This document shows positions 25,001 through 40,300 of a stretch of DNA of 64,000 nt, piece after piece. Under the pieces are notes generated by a model. The model did not search any database and was not told the origin of the DNA. It saw nothing but the letters and a program-made list of their open reading frames with translations. Origin of the DNA: Enoplosus armatus (taxonomy: Eukaryota; Chordata; Actinopteri; Centrarchiformes; Enoplosidae); the NCBI RefSeq assembly GCF_043641665.1, contig NC_092190.1, positions 9,940,048 to 10,004,047 on the forward strand, read 5' to 3'. The position numbers and the translations under genes are program-made. Each line of letters starts with the position of its first letter. Position 1 is the stretch's first letter.

Positions 25001-27235
25001 TTTGAGAAGCTTGAAACTGAAAGACAGGATTTCCTCTTGGACCTACTGTATAAACAAAGTGCCTGTTTAGGTTTTAATAAGAGCTTAGAAAGTTCTGTAA
25101 ATGTTGTTCTTTTTGTGAAGGAGAAGAGTAAAGTGTCCGCACAGCGAATGAGATATTTCCTGGATACATTTTGTGGGATTACTCGACTGTTTTCTGTTAC
25201 ACTGATGATGTACTTTGTCTTGACTTTGTATCAGGACCTGTGATGATGTCCGCGTGATGTAACCAGTTTGGTGTTTATATAAAGTCTTTGTCATGTTGTC
25301 CACTTGACTGATGAACAGATCTAAAACACTTCACTGTTCACCTTGAATCTGTCGTCCTGCATCCGGTCTAAATAAAGGACGCGCTCACAGCTTTCTCACT
25401 GGTTTTCTTTCCGTTTTTTAATCTTAACGTTGGTCTCACACTTTTGAATCTGCTCCTTATTTTCATTTCTTTCACTTTTTTATCTTTTACTTTATGATAT
25501 TTATTCCTGTGACTCACGTGCTGCCATGTAACAAACCTTTTTCTTTAAAATCAAAACCTTAAATACCAAAAGTTGTTGCAGGTTAATTTCCTGTCGATGT
25601 ATTGATCAATTAGTGACTAATCGTTTCAACTCTGCAACTAACAATTATTCTGTCTCATCATCAGTTTATCTGCCTGTTATTTCCTCGATTGATTAATAAT
25701 TTAAATCAGTTTCCTAGCATCCAATATGATGTTTTCAAACCTCTCCTTTGAAATAAACTGATTTGCTAAGTTGACAGTTTATATTCACAAGCTGAAGGTT
25801 TACTGAATAGTGAAATTATTTCAACTGACTGTTTTCTAGATTAATCAATTAATTGTTTAATTTATAACATGTCAGAGCCTGAACTGACGTCTCCTTTCGT
25901 CAAAACTCTGAAGCTACTGAATTTCTGATTATACAAAATAGAGAAAAGCAGCACATTTCTGTCCTTTTGTCCTGACAATTCAATATTTTCTCGATTGATT
26001 GATTAATTATAGATCTCGGCAGTCCAAGATCTTTTCAAATCTCTGTCTTTTTGTCCAAAAACCCAAAGAGATTCAGGTAAGAAAGAAAAACTGCAAATTC
26101 TCACATTTGAGAAGCTGAAATAATCACAGTTTTGTTGTTCTCTTCCTGAAGAACGACCTTTTCTGTCGATTAATTGATTAATCAACTAACCGTTTCAGCT
26201 CTGGTTTCTCTGTTACAGGAGATGAGTGGGTTTTATATACCATGTAGGTCAGGTATCCTGCTGTTTGTATGTTTGATAGCAGCATCATACAGCCTGTGTG
26301 CACAGCAGGGAGGCTCTCTCCATGCAGGATTAGGCTCCTACAGCTGAGGCAGATGGTCCAGCCAGGTCAGGCCAGGGCTTACAGAGGGAGAGCAGGCCTA
26401 TTATGGTTCACAGTACTAGTGTGGAGATCTTTAAAAGGTTCCTCCACCTGTGTGTAACAGCTCCAGTATGTCTGCTTCTACATTCGCTCCAGCTGCGCTT
26501 TATGGTGGGAGATTTAATGTCCTTTCAGGCGGAGCAGCCATGAATAAATCAGACACAGCTGAAGATGATCAAACTGTGAGAGAGGGTGGAGATCTTATTC
26601 AAAGTGCACAGTGAGCAGACTGGCAGCTGTGTATGGAACATATCGATGAGCAATGGGCGTATTGATCAGCCTTTTATTTCCGAACTAAATGGCACAGACG
26701 TACATTCACTGCGCCAGCGTGTCAACAGCCAGTCGGAGACAAAAGGCCGGACAAAATGAAAACAACAGCATGTGCGCAACACATTCATCAAACCATCCGT
26801 GTAAGCAGCTTAAGTGCAGGCTGGCCGGACGTGCTTTTAACGGGAAAAATCATCCGTGCACGCGAAACCTGTGGGTAATAATAGACGTTACATAGCGTGA
26901 CACGGTGGTGACCGGGAACACAGCGGTATCCAGGGCTTCTGTTCGGGCCAACAGCGAGAGAAACACCGAGATAAACAAGCCACCACTGACCTGACGACGG
27001 GTCCGAGCTGCAGGATGTGCAGCAGCAGAATGAGCGGTCTGTCTCTGCTCAGGTCCCGGTGGATGAAGGTGAGGGTCAGCTGCACGAGCACGGACGGCAC
27101 GAGCGTGAAGAGGAGCGTGAGCCCCTGCCAGATTTGGTCTCCAGCTGAGCGGTACGTGGAGCTGAGGTACAGCGCTGCCGTGGTCTCGGCCGTGAACAGA
27201 GACACCGACACAAAGATGGAACTGGGGAGTCGCAT
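19520..27235 (-). CDS. xk: XK, Kx antigen / XK-family membrane protein
   Basis: Three coding exons, 27235-26991, 22351-22089 and 20457-19520, join in phase to 481 residues (human XK 444). The N terminus [20 protein letters not shown] and the blocks [55 protein letters not shown] and SPFPENIEK are near-identical to mammalian XK. About ten membrane segments are expected and hydrophobic stretches fit. Cys347, the residue that disulphide-links human XK to the Kell protein, is conserved at the same number in [12 protein letters not shown] family proteins act in plasma membrane lipid scrambling with VPS13A as partner, which is family knowledge. The C-terminal tail (from about residue 385) diverges and holds eight D[TM]xx tetrapeptides at 432-463. 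The gene is head to tail with lancl3 and convergent with dynlt3. The start is the first ATG of exon 1, in a CpG-rich region. Confidence 0.95.
19577..19672 (-). repeat. 12-base, 8-unit coding minisatellite in the xk tail
   Basis: The word TGTC recurs on the + strand at an exact 12-base spacing from 19585 to 19669. On the coding strand it encodes [20 protein letters not shown] and three further units, residues 432-463, all in frame. Confidence 0.9.
20990..21800. other. Part of xk intron 2 with nothing recognised
   Basis: AT-rich sequence with a short (CA)n run at about 21507-21525. No exon or known repeat was recognised. Confidence 0.4.
21991..22060. repeat. (GT)n-(CA)n microsatellite next to xk exon 2
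   Basis: A GT run of about 48 bases with one GGG interruption, then GAGAGTGA and a short CA run. It forms a long potential hairpin about 30 bases downstream (minus-strand sense) of the exon 2 donor. Confidence 0.9.
22595..22905 (+). repeat. Dispersed repeat, 'gcatgctaacatgct' family, in xk intron 1
   Basis: gctagcagctctgtgaggct, gctaatgtcagcatgctaac, tagcatgctaacattagcta and acagctgaggctgatgggaa appear in the standard order. The copy ends near gttgttgagatatttcagtc. Confidence 0.85.
24600..24900 (+). repeat. Dispersed repeat, 'caactaacgattattttcatta' family, in xk intron 1
   Basis: Begins tttcattcatcaattaattg, continues ctataaaatatcagaaaata and ends with tgactgatcgattaatctag. Confidence 0.65.
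25570..26205 (+). repeat. Cluster of two or three copies of the 'caactaacgattattttcatta' family
   Basis: Repeated starts occur near 25575, 25640 and 25830, each followed by a gattgattaa or attaatcaattaattg block. The cluster closes with gattaattgattaatcaact near 26168-26187. The copies appear tandem or nested and diverged. Confidence 0.6.
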
Positions 27236-27530
27236 CCTCGCTCACTCCGCCATTTGGGGAATGCGAGAAATACGCTGCTTCGCTCGGGGTCCGCACATCC
27301 ATAACGGTACCACCGGGCGGTCCGTCAGCCAGTCACCCGCTGGAGGGGACGCCGTTGAGTCGGGCTCACGCCGCCGCAGCTCCTCTGCGATGTCGAGGCA
27401 GGAGGGATGTTTTCGCAGCCAAGTGTTGTTCCGGACAGAGTCTGCGGGGGGCGCGAGAGGCGCTGCGCTCTACAGCGCGCGCTGTGCGCTCGCGAGAAGC
27501 GCCGGCCAGTGCAGAAACGCCTCCAGACAG
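27236..27530 (-). promoter_or_regulatory. CpG-rich xk promoter with a YY1-like element
   Basis: High CpG density begins inside exon 1 and continues about 300 bases upstream. A YY1-type motif, CAAATGGCGG on the minus strand (27247-27256), lies directly upstream of the xk ATG. No TATA box was seen. Both features fit a CpG-island promoter. Confidence 0.5.
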
Positions 27531-28054
27531 AGACGGAGTTATGATTGTTCAGACTGCACGATGGAGGATTATTTTATTTTTAGTTTGGAACAGCAGCGTT
27601 ATTTTATTAAACAAATCAATATTATTTATTGAGTTTTTATGATATAAAGCAGAAAACAAACCGTTCTCACATATTCACGTATGATAATGAACACCAGACT
27701 ACATCAGTACTACACATGTGAACAATGTAATATCATTGTATATCAAGGGAAAATAAAACAGAAAACAATAAGTGAATAAGGTACCGGAAACTTAGTTATT
27801 GTAGTTAAGTTAATGTTAATTTACTGGTTTTCGTAATTTCGTCATTATTATTGAATTTAGAATTGAGTCTGTTGATATTATTATTATTATTATTATCATT
27901 AATAAGAAATATATAGCCTATAATTTGTCTCAGGAATTATTTAAGTAAGATAATTATGTCATTTGGCCTTCTCACTTATCTAATAGTTAATATGTATTAA
28001 TTAATAAGATGTTTTTTTCACTATTTCACTTTGTTTTTCTAAAACAGAACAGAA

Positions 28055-28118
28055 CAGTCTTTTTGGTCAGCTAAAGTCAGTTTTCCTCTTGGAGCACAAT
28101 AAAGTTGTATTCTATTGT
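28055..28118 (+). repeat. Possible LINE 3' end
   Basis: tttttggtcagctaaagtca is followed by ttcctcttggagcacaataa and agttgtattctattgta. This resembles the 3' tail of fish LINE elements, which end in an aataaagt-type segment plus a short tandem repeat. The assignment is by resemblance only. Confidence 0.4.
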
Positions 28119-28356
28119 AAACCACTTTTATTTTTCATTAATTATAATAATAGAGTAATGTATGTCTTATGTTACCATTGTTCTATATGTGATACATATT
28201 TCAATTAAAGAAACTTTTTCTTTCATTTTTTTACTTATACTTCTTTTATTTTCTCTTTTCTTAGACCCATGAACTCTGATGAATGTACTGTATATTTCTT
28301 TACCCAAGATTCACATGTGCTGTATGTGAAAACTAGATTTTTTTTCATCTGGACAC

Positions 28357-28362
28357 TTTATT
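28357..28362 (-). terminator. Candidate poly(A) signal of lancl3
   Basis: AATAAA on the minus strand, 1.3 kb past the lancl3 stop. Confidence 0.35.
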
Positions 28363-29670
28363 AATAACAATAATCCTTTACACTTTGTTGTTGCAAATAC
28401 AAAAACACCACACACACAGACATACACAGCACATAAATGTTCCACAACAGGCACAGTTAGCATTGAAAACCTGCTTTGGTTTGCTTTTATTCACCTTTTT
28501 ACCAACATGAAATGTGTCCAAAACGCTTTCCAATGAACTTCCAAAAGTTTCCAATGTTGTAAATCTTTTTACTCTGAAAGATGTGATCATATTCACATGC
28601 TAGACATTAGTTTTTAAGGCCTCATTATCCTCCATCGACTGACATCTACATAACTGAGTAGCATCTTGATTGCGTTGGGAAGAAAATTAATAAAATGTTT
28701 TACTCGCTTGTTTTTTTTTTCCCACAAGGTAAAAGTCATCACATATTGAACATTTAAAAGATCCCCATACATAAGCTGACACAGTTTGAAACATCAAATA
28801 TTCAGCTGTCACTCTGCGGCACACGGTGTAACCTCGGTTCAAACAGGTGAGTCTGTAATATTGCACACTATTAATAAGACAATAATCTTCAGTTATTTCC
28901 CACAGCATCTGTTGGTTATACATCTCTACCCAGCTTTGATGATTGTATAAGTAGATATGCGACACTGAGCTGGTGACGTGGTAGAAGAAGGCATTATGTG
29001 ACACCTTTTCTCTTTTCTGTTTTTCTTCTGTGTGATTTGGGTGTGATTGACATTTATATTAGCTGTCAATGGTACACGTGCATGTGTGTTTCTGACCTGA
29101 AAGCAGCATCTTTGTAGAATATTTAATTGGATTTACAGACAACTATCACTGGATGACTTTGATACTGAAGACTTTTGTCGTGATGATTGTCAGGCAAGTT
29201 CTGGAGTTTTAAGGACCATCTTTTTTCTATGGTTTCCAAGTGGATTTATGGACTTGCGATAATAATATCGTCAGGAAGTGTTAGTCACACTAAACCTAAA
29301 AATATGTGTATCAGGTCTCTGTGTTCAGATTTGACTGAATTGTGATTCAGAGAGTTTGATATTTGACTCAAATTCACCTCACGCAGTATCTTTGCCTCAC
29401 ATCTCTCCCCCCACGCCCCTACTTCAACTCCCCCGTGTCCCTCTGGGGAGGCCTCACAGTTTGAAAACCTCTGCTTTAGTGCAACTGACTACTTTGTAAA
29501 TGGAAATATGCAATGTCACAGTAAGTGGAATGAATCTGGTAAACGCCTGGAAGCTGAACATCCACTTTAGTACAGACACAAAACTAGACAATTTTTCTAC
29601 TGCAACTGTACTCAAATGTGATTTTCTAAATCCCAAACAAACAACTGACTGGCAGTGACCCGGGGTCCAT

Positions 29671-33683
<4,013 letters not shown>

Positions 33684-33859
33684 TCAGACGACAGACACAA
33701 CGTGCAGGCCCCAGTGTTGTGGTCTGCTCGGTATCCAAGGATGCGAGAGGAAACAACACTCTGGTTGACCCAGTCCCGTCAGCCCTCAGCTGATTGGATG
33801 ACAGCAGTGATGGATCAGCCTCATACTGGCTGACTGGACCTGCACGAGTTCACTTCAAT

Positions 33860-33965
33860 GTCTGACAGAGGTGGAAAGATTTACTCAAGTTACTTATCTA
33901 ACTTCTACTCCTACACTACAATTCAGAGGGAAATATTGTACTTTTTACTCCACTACGTGTATTTA
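33860..33965 (+). repeat. Dispersed repeat, 'ttccaccactg' family, 5' part
   Basis: gaggtggaaagatttactca, acttctactcctacactaca, attcagagggaaatattgta and ctttttactccactacgtgt match the start of the copy near 35.05 kb. Confidence 0.7.
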
Positions 33966-34206
33966 ATACCTATAGTTATTTTGCAGATTCATATTAATAA
34001 CACAAAATATAATCAGCAAATAAATGATGATGTACATTACATCATGCATGTTTGACCATCCTGGGTTGGACCCCGTTTGCCTGAATGTGTTCCCCCTACA
34101 GAACATATTCAACATATTGACAGAGCTGAGCTGACTATGGGCTTTCATGGCTCAGGGGAAATGATTCCTGTAGGAGCATTTCCTGCATTTTGATCTGAGC
34201 CTGCTG

Positions 34207-34207
<1 letters not shown>

Positions 34208-34274
<67 letters not shown>
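34208..34274. repeat. (TA)n microsatellite, about 33 units
   Basis: Uninterrupted alternating TA run of about 67 bases. Confidence 0.97.
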
Positions 34275-34280
<6 letters not shown>

Positions 34281-34885
34281 TCAAGCTCACAGAAAGAGGC
34301 TCCACTCAGATACAACGCCGTGGAAAGTTGGAGGTTCTTCCCAGACTTTCTAGAACAGGCTGGCTATTCCAACATGGGGAGGACTGACAGTGGGGGCACA
34401 GCTGATCCACCGATAGGAATGTCTCCAGCCTTCAGGTCCGAACCTCACACATGCGCTGGTACACAGGACACACCATGATACGCCTTGAGCTCTCCCTGGC
34501 TTTGTCATACTGTTGAATCAACACATCTCAGTTTCAACAATAACTGAACATTATGGCCTTCATGAATGTAGGATCTAATGCAGGACTGCTGAATGACACT
34601 ACATTAGTTTTGGCTAATGCACACTCGTAGGTATATTTGAGTAACTCACATCATGTCTGTTGACTCTGTCGAAGCTGTGACCGAGTCTGCGGGGTCGTGG
34701 GTAGCAACCAGCCTGTGTGAAGCCACCGTTGAAGAGCTGTCCTCAAATGGATCCTCCTCCTCCTCCTCTTCAAGGTCCAGACGAGGTCACATATCTTTGT
34801 TGAGAAGCCATGAAAAAGTGCATTTTGAGATGTAATCAGTGTCAACTCAATCTTATTGTTTTCAGCGTTCAGTTCAGCTTCTTCA

Positions 34886-34900
34886 CCACCAGGTGGCGAC
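34886..34900 (+). promoter_or_regulatory. CTCF-like binding site
   Basis: CCACCAGGTGGCGAC fits the CTCF core consensus (CCACCAGGGGGCGC class) with one central difference. It lies between the divergently transcribed lancl3 and grpr genes. Occupancy cannot be judged from sequence. Confidence 0.35.
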
Positions 34901-35039
34901 AAAAGCCCGCAGGCTCAGCCGGCTGCTGTCCATGGTGCTGAAGCCACACACGGTATTTAATGTTCACAACAAATACACACAAAAATACTTTGAACTGTGG
35001 GGAGTTGATTGAATGTAGCCCTATAACTTATCAGCGTCC

Positions 35040-35720
35040 CCCACTGGTGGAAAGTAACTAAGTACATGTACTGAAGTACTGTACTGCAGTATTAAGTTAC
35101 ATAAGTTAAATAGATTTGAGGTAGTTTTACTTTGCCGCTTCATACTCTCTCTACTCCACTACATTTCAGAGGGAAATATTGTACTCCACATTTATCTGAT
35201 TTTACATGATGTTACATTCTTAAGTTTTTTTTAAATATAACACATTGTTAAAGATTAAATCAGTGATCTTCAACCTTTTTAACGTGTGACCTCTTACAAC
35301 TAAATCTAAACTTCACATAGTTTCATTTAAATAACTGTTCAAGGTCCAAAGAGGTCAGATTATCCAATATTTAGTAAAAAAAAATGCAAAGATTAGTGGA
35401 AGGTCACAAAAATAAATTAACAAATATATACAACAGAAATTAACACAAAGCCTCAAATGTATCTTTGGAGGGACCTGACACCTAGGCTGGGAACCACTGA
35501 CCTAAATTACCTGATTATTTATGAAGAAGTTAAAACTAGCACCACCTCGATCAACTATGCAAAATGCTGCTTGTACAATGATGCAACAGTATCATTATCT
35601 TTCAGGCACATGGGACATTTTTCTGCAGAATGAATACTTTTCATTTATATTTGGCTTGATTTTGGCTCTTTAAGACTTTCTACTTTTGCTCCACTGCATT
35701 CATTTTAAACCCCCAAATAC
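35040..35720 (+). repeat. 'ttccaccactg' family copy interrupted by another repeat
   Basis: The left half, 35040-35260, runs from ctggtggaaagtaactaagt to gattttacatgatgttacat. The right half resumes near 35505 with accacctcgatcaactatgc and aaatgctgcttgtacaatga and ends at ctacttttgctccactgcat. About 240 bases of a different repeat lie between the halves. Confidence 0.7.
35262..35505 (+). repeat. 'cccaaccttttt' family element nested in the previous repeat
   Basis: It starts agtgatcttcaacctttttaa, cut here by the surrounding repeat, and ends tgggaaccactgacctaa. The outer motifs are roughly inverted (caacctttt against ggctgggaacc), which suggests a short non-autonomous DNA element. A relative lies at 38.55 kb. 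Confidence 0.55.
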
Positions 35721-37268
35721 ATGAGATATTGAGATTTATCACAGGTAACAGCTATCAGCCGTGTTCATTACAGCGTTATCACACAGCGTGCCATTTCCAA
35801 GATGACTCAAGTGGTTATCTGAGTCCAGATTGTGTGAGAGACGCTTCGAAGAACATTTTAATTTGAAATGAGGTTTTTTTTGGCCCCATTTATAAAGAAA
35901 GAGATAAAAAAAAGACGATGAATGCCATGGAGATATGACTGTGGAAGCAAAGGTCACCCTATGAACATGGAACTACTTACATTCTTCTTCAAAAACTAAA
36001 ATGAAGAAAAATAAATGCAAATTGAACAAAGACTTTTCTGCAGATTTAATTTGAAACGGAAAGACACAGGCTGAGGATGATGGAGAGATGGTGGATGTCG
36101 CCTTGACATCAAGGAGGAGTGGATGCAGTTGCACTCAGAGGTCTGAAAAACATCATTTGGATCAATCTGGTCCATCCAGTTATTACTTGAAACAGCAGGC
36201 AGTGGAGTCAGCATCGGTTTTTGTCGTGTGTTCCTGTTTGTGAGCTCAGATAAAAGCATGGTTCAAGTCCCAGCAGCCATTTCACTTTGATGACTGTTTT
36301 CTCTCCATCTTATACAAATAGTAAGAAATAAATTATACACATTTGAGGGGGGGGGGGTACTTTAGAGAATTACCAACTCTGCAGCCAAAACACATTAGGC
36401 AATTTTGACCAAAGTTCTCAAACAACAGAAGAGTCTGGAAAATTAAAATGGTTGGAGTCATGCTCGGAGGAGCATCTTTTCATCTGTCTTTTCTGCTGCC
36501 TTGATACGAGAAAACTCAATTTGCATTTATATTAGAAAATGATTTCAGGGGCCTGTTGGCACCATCTGATGCACCATAAAATAATGCAGCTCCAGAATGA
36601 GATGTGGGGACTTTGGACAGTGTGTAGGTGAAAGGTTTAGAGGAGAATAAAGGTGTTTTGGACATAAAACAAACACGTTTGAAACTTCCATACCTCACTT
36701 AGCCTACTTTTTAAATGAAAATGAAATGTATCCATGGAGTAAGATTTATAAGACGTATTTTTAACCAAATCGGTATTGTCTGCAGTTCGGAAGTGAAGTG
36801 GACAAGTTCTTAGAGTACAAAGTCAGGCTGTGCAGCCAACCATTTTAAAACCCATATGGCGTTATTTATTTCAAATTCTAGTGGACGTTTCCAAATATAC
36901 CAAATATATCAGGGTGAATTATGGGAAATGTGAATACAATGATGCACAGGACAGCTAGAATATTTCCATTTGATGGGTGCAGCCTGAAAAGATATGGGTA
37001 TTCTTGGTTTTCATTGTCAGAACATGTGTGCATATATACCAACACTTTCTGAATTACATTAGATACACTGAGGAAAGTAATACAAAGAATACGATTTTAA
37101 CAACCTTAAAGCTTCCTACTTTAGGGGGAAATCAAAGGGAGGACCTCTATTCTGTTCGTGGCGTTGAAACAGATCAGCCTATACATCCCCTATATGTATA
37201 TCTGCACCCTCATCTTGACACCATACAGCCTGTAGCGCGTGAAATGACGCACGCAGCAGCAGGAGGGC

Positions 37269-37284
37269 ATATAGTTTATAAAGT
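37269..37284 (+). promoter_or_regulatory. Possible TATA element of the bombesin-receptor gene
   Basis: tatagtttataaag lies about 65 bases upstream of the ATG at 37347, with a CRE-like tgacgca at 37244-37250. The position is plausible for a short 5' UTR promoter, but the match is only moderate. Confidence 0.3.
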
Positions 37285-37346
37285 CAGGCACCAGGACACA
37301 TCAGACTCCCCTGTTGAAAACCTCTGTCCCCTCCCTGAAGGCTGCT

Positions 37347-40300
37347 ATGTCTCTGGAGGATTCATTCGTTTTAACCCCAGAGGACAGCAGGGTTTTGGTT
37401 CTGAATGTGTCCAGAGTATTTTGGGACTCCACAGGGGAGCAGCAGCAGTACAACATCTGGCTCCCTGGTATCGGAATCGCTGCCATCTACGGAATCATCA
37501 TCATCGTGGGTCTCGTGGGAAATGTCACTTTGATGAAGACGTGTCTGTCGGTGAAGTCCATGCGGACGGTGCCCAACCTGTTCCTGTCCAGCCTGGCTCT
37601 GGGGGACCTGCTGCTGCTGGTGACCTGCGCCCCGGTGGACGCCAGCCGCTACCTGGTGGACGAGTGGCTCTTCGGCCGCGTCGGATGCAAACTGATCCCG
37701 TTCATCCAGCTCACCTCGGTGGGAGTCTCCGTGTTCACCCTCACTGCGCTCTCTGCGGACCGGTACGAGTCTGGGCATGCTTTTAAAAGTGTTATTAACT
37801 TCTCACCTTCTTGATTCCTTGAACATTAGGTTTCTTTAGATTGAATAAAACTCCACACAGTGGGACTGACACTCACTGATGCGACGTGAAGCTTATGGGT
37901 GAAAAAGTATGTTTTTGACTGCTGCATCAAATACACATATTTTACATTTTTAAATTAAGGAAACTTAATTACTTAAATTAAATTATTAGGATATTAAAGG
38001 CCTGAGGTCTAAATGCAAAGCCCTCTCCATGTTGTCAGCAATAAAAGACTGAATAATGTATTTGTTTATTAGTCAAAAGTAGTCACTCACTCAATATTCA
38101 CTCAATATTTTAAATTATTGAGTCTAAAAAATGTGTGAGTTTTTCATTTTAAAATGTAAAAATAGCACAACTCACCTTGAAAGCCCCACCATGTCAGAAA
38201 TACTTTATTATGTGGTATTGGTAATCAAGGTCCGCATACTTGCTTGTACCCTGAGATCATTTAAACCCCTAAATTTTCCATAAACAAATTTGCTGGCAAA
38301 TTTGTGTTCTCCTCTATAATTTCAACTAAGGTTCTGTGGGTTTGAACAATGCTTGTCCACACAACAGGAGTTTGTAAACACGATCCAACAGTGGCTTAAA
38401 ATGTTCAGTTATTGTTAAATTGTAAAAACTACTGTGAGAAGAATGATATTGTCCAAATACAGTACGTCAACTAAATGAGAGGTTCTTGTTGGAACATATG
38501 AAAGTGTGATGTTATGTGATCTTGAGTTGCCGTGAGTTAGATTGATCTACTACAGTGTTTCCCAACCTGAAGGGTCACAGGATGATTAACAGAACAGGGA
38601 AGCAGAAAATACATACGATCAAATTTATATTTATTTTGTCAGACTTTCCTCTGAAAATGATTCATATGATACAAGGAAATAAATCTCTCTTAAGTTACAC
38701 TGGTCTAACCAGACATGCAACCAGTAACAAGTATATTCTTTCATTTTCAGGGATCACAAGCCAAAAAAGGCTGGGAACCCCTGATTTCACATATGAAGAG
38801 ATAATTTGGTTCCATAATAGATAGAGAAGGTCCCGATTCTCTGCTGTATAATCTACTGTGAGATAATCAGAACTTTCTTATTAATTCAGTCTCCTGGAGT
38901 ACTGCATTGAAATCAGTGATTAGACAAAATAACACATCATGCAGTTGTTTTGGATTACATGAATAATGCATGATGAGGTAATCAGAGTTCAGCCTGATAT
39001 GAACAGTCTCTGTTAAATAATGTGACATTGTTCACCCCCTTTTTAATTACAGCTGTTTGATTCCTTTTCGTGATATAGCTGTTGTGAAAGGACATACGTT
39101 AAGTCTGCTACTCTGTAAGTATTTCCTTGGTACCGTGTATGTACCAAATATTTACACAATAAAATTTAAATGAATGCATTTCCTCTAGAAAATACGTATG
39201 AATGCTGAAAGCTGAAATAAATTGCCTGAAAAATCTGAAAGCTCAAATGCATTTGCGAAATGCATTTTTTATATCTGTATTTATTATTTGTATATTGTTT
39301 TACTTTTTTAAAAAAGATACTTCTAATACTTCTAATTCTTATTGACACAGTGCTTGTCTGCTGTGTGTTTCTGCACCTTTCTGTCTTTGCTGCTGTGGGA
39401 TTAATAAAGTCTAAGTCTAAAGTCTAAAAGTCTAAAGTCTAAAAACCTGGCAGCTGAATTGTAACACTGGCAGAATTGGACGCTGAACTGCATTTCTTAG
39501 AGAAGCTGAAACACATCGGTAGAAAAGCTGGAAGCTAAACTGTAATACTGTCAAGTCGAAATGAATTGTCTGAAAAGGCTGAAAGAAGAAATGCTTTGTC
39601 AAACCGATGAACTACATTGCTAAAAGTTTGTATGTGACCTGTAGTCTACTTTCAATTGAAGTGTAAGCTCTGAAAGAAGTGTAAAATTTAACGTAATGAG
39701 TATAATTTCAATGACTGACAAGAGTTGAGTGTCAGGTAACTTGCAAGGAGTTAAAGCACTTGGTAGTCGTGGGTGACGTGCAAGCAATGAAAAGAGTTGA
39801 TTGTCAAGTAATTAGGCCTCCTTGAAAGAGTTGAGGTGCAATCTGAAGTGTATTACTTGAAAGAAATTTAAATTGTCAGTTGTCAGTTGAAGTGTAAGAT
39901 ATGAAAGTGAAATGTGAAGTATGAGCTGAGATGAAGAGGAGGTTCTTCAGCACTAGGCTATTCCATAACTCAGAAGGTGTGGATAAAGTTAGAAATGACT
40001 CTGAAACTACCGTTTTAAAAGTCCCCACATCGGTGTTTTTGCTCACGAGCAAAATTATCATCAGAGCCGATGAGACAGTCGAAGGGCTCACTTGTTGCTG
40101 TGAGGCAGAATATTGAAAATCTGTCGGTCCTATTGCTTAAACACTGACTTTGTGTAGAAGAAGACACACTTGCCTACATTTTGATGTACAGATTGTGTAT
40201 GAGAAGTGAAAGTTGTGGAAGTTACAGAGGGCTGAAGCCAGAACATTTTGAAAAAGCAGAGCAGCAGAAGAGGATCAGCCGGTGACATCAGAGGTCATGT

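Larger units (their letters stand above)
27600..29670. other. xk-lancl3 spacer and lancl3 3' UTR
   Basis: AT-rich DNA without exons. A LINE-tail-like segment and a candidate lancl3 poly(A) signal are annotated separately. Confidence 0.5.

Noticed and set aside
36977..37300. A long open frame upstream of and overlapping grpr exon 1
   Set aside because: In another frame from the receptor with no recognisable protein; it shadows exon 1.
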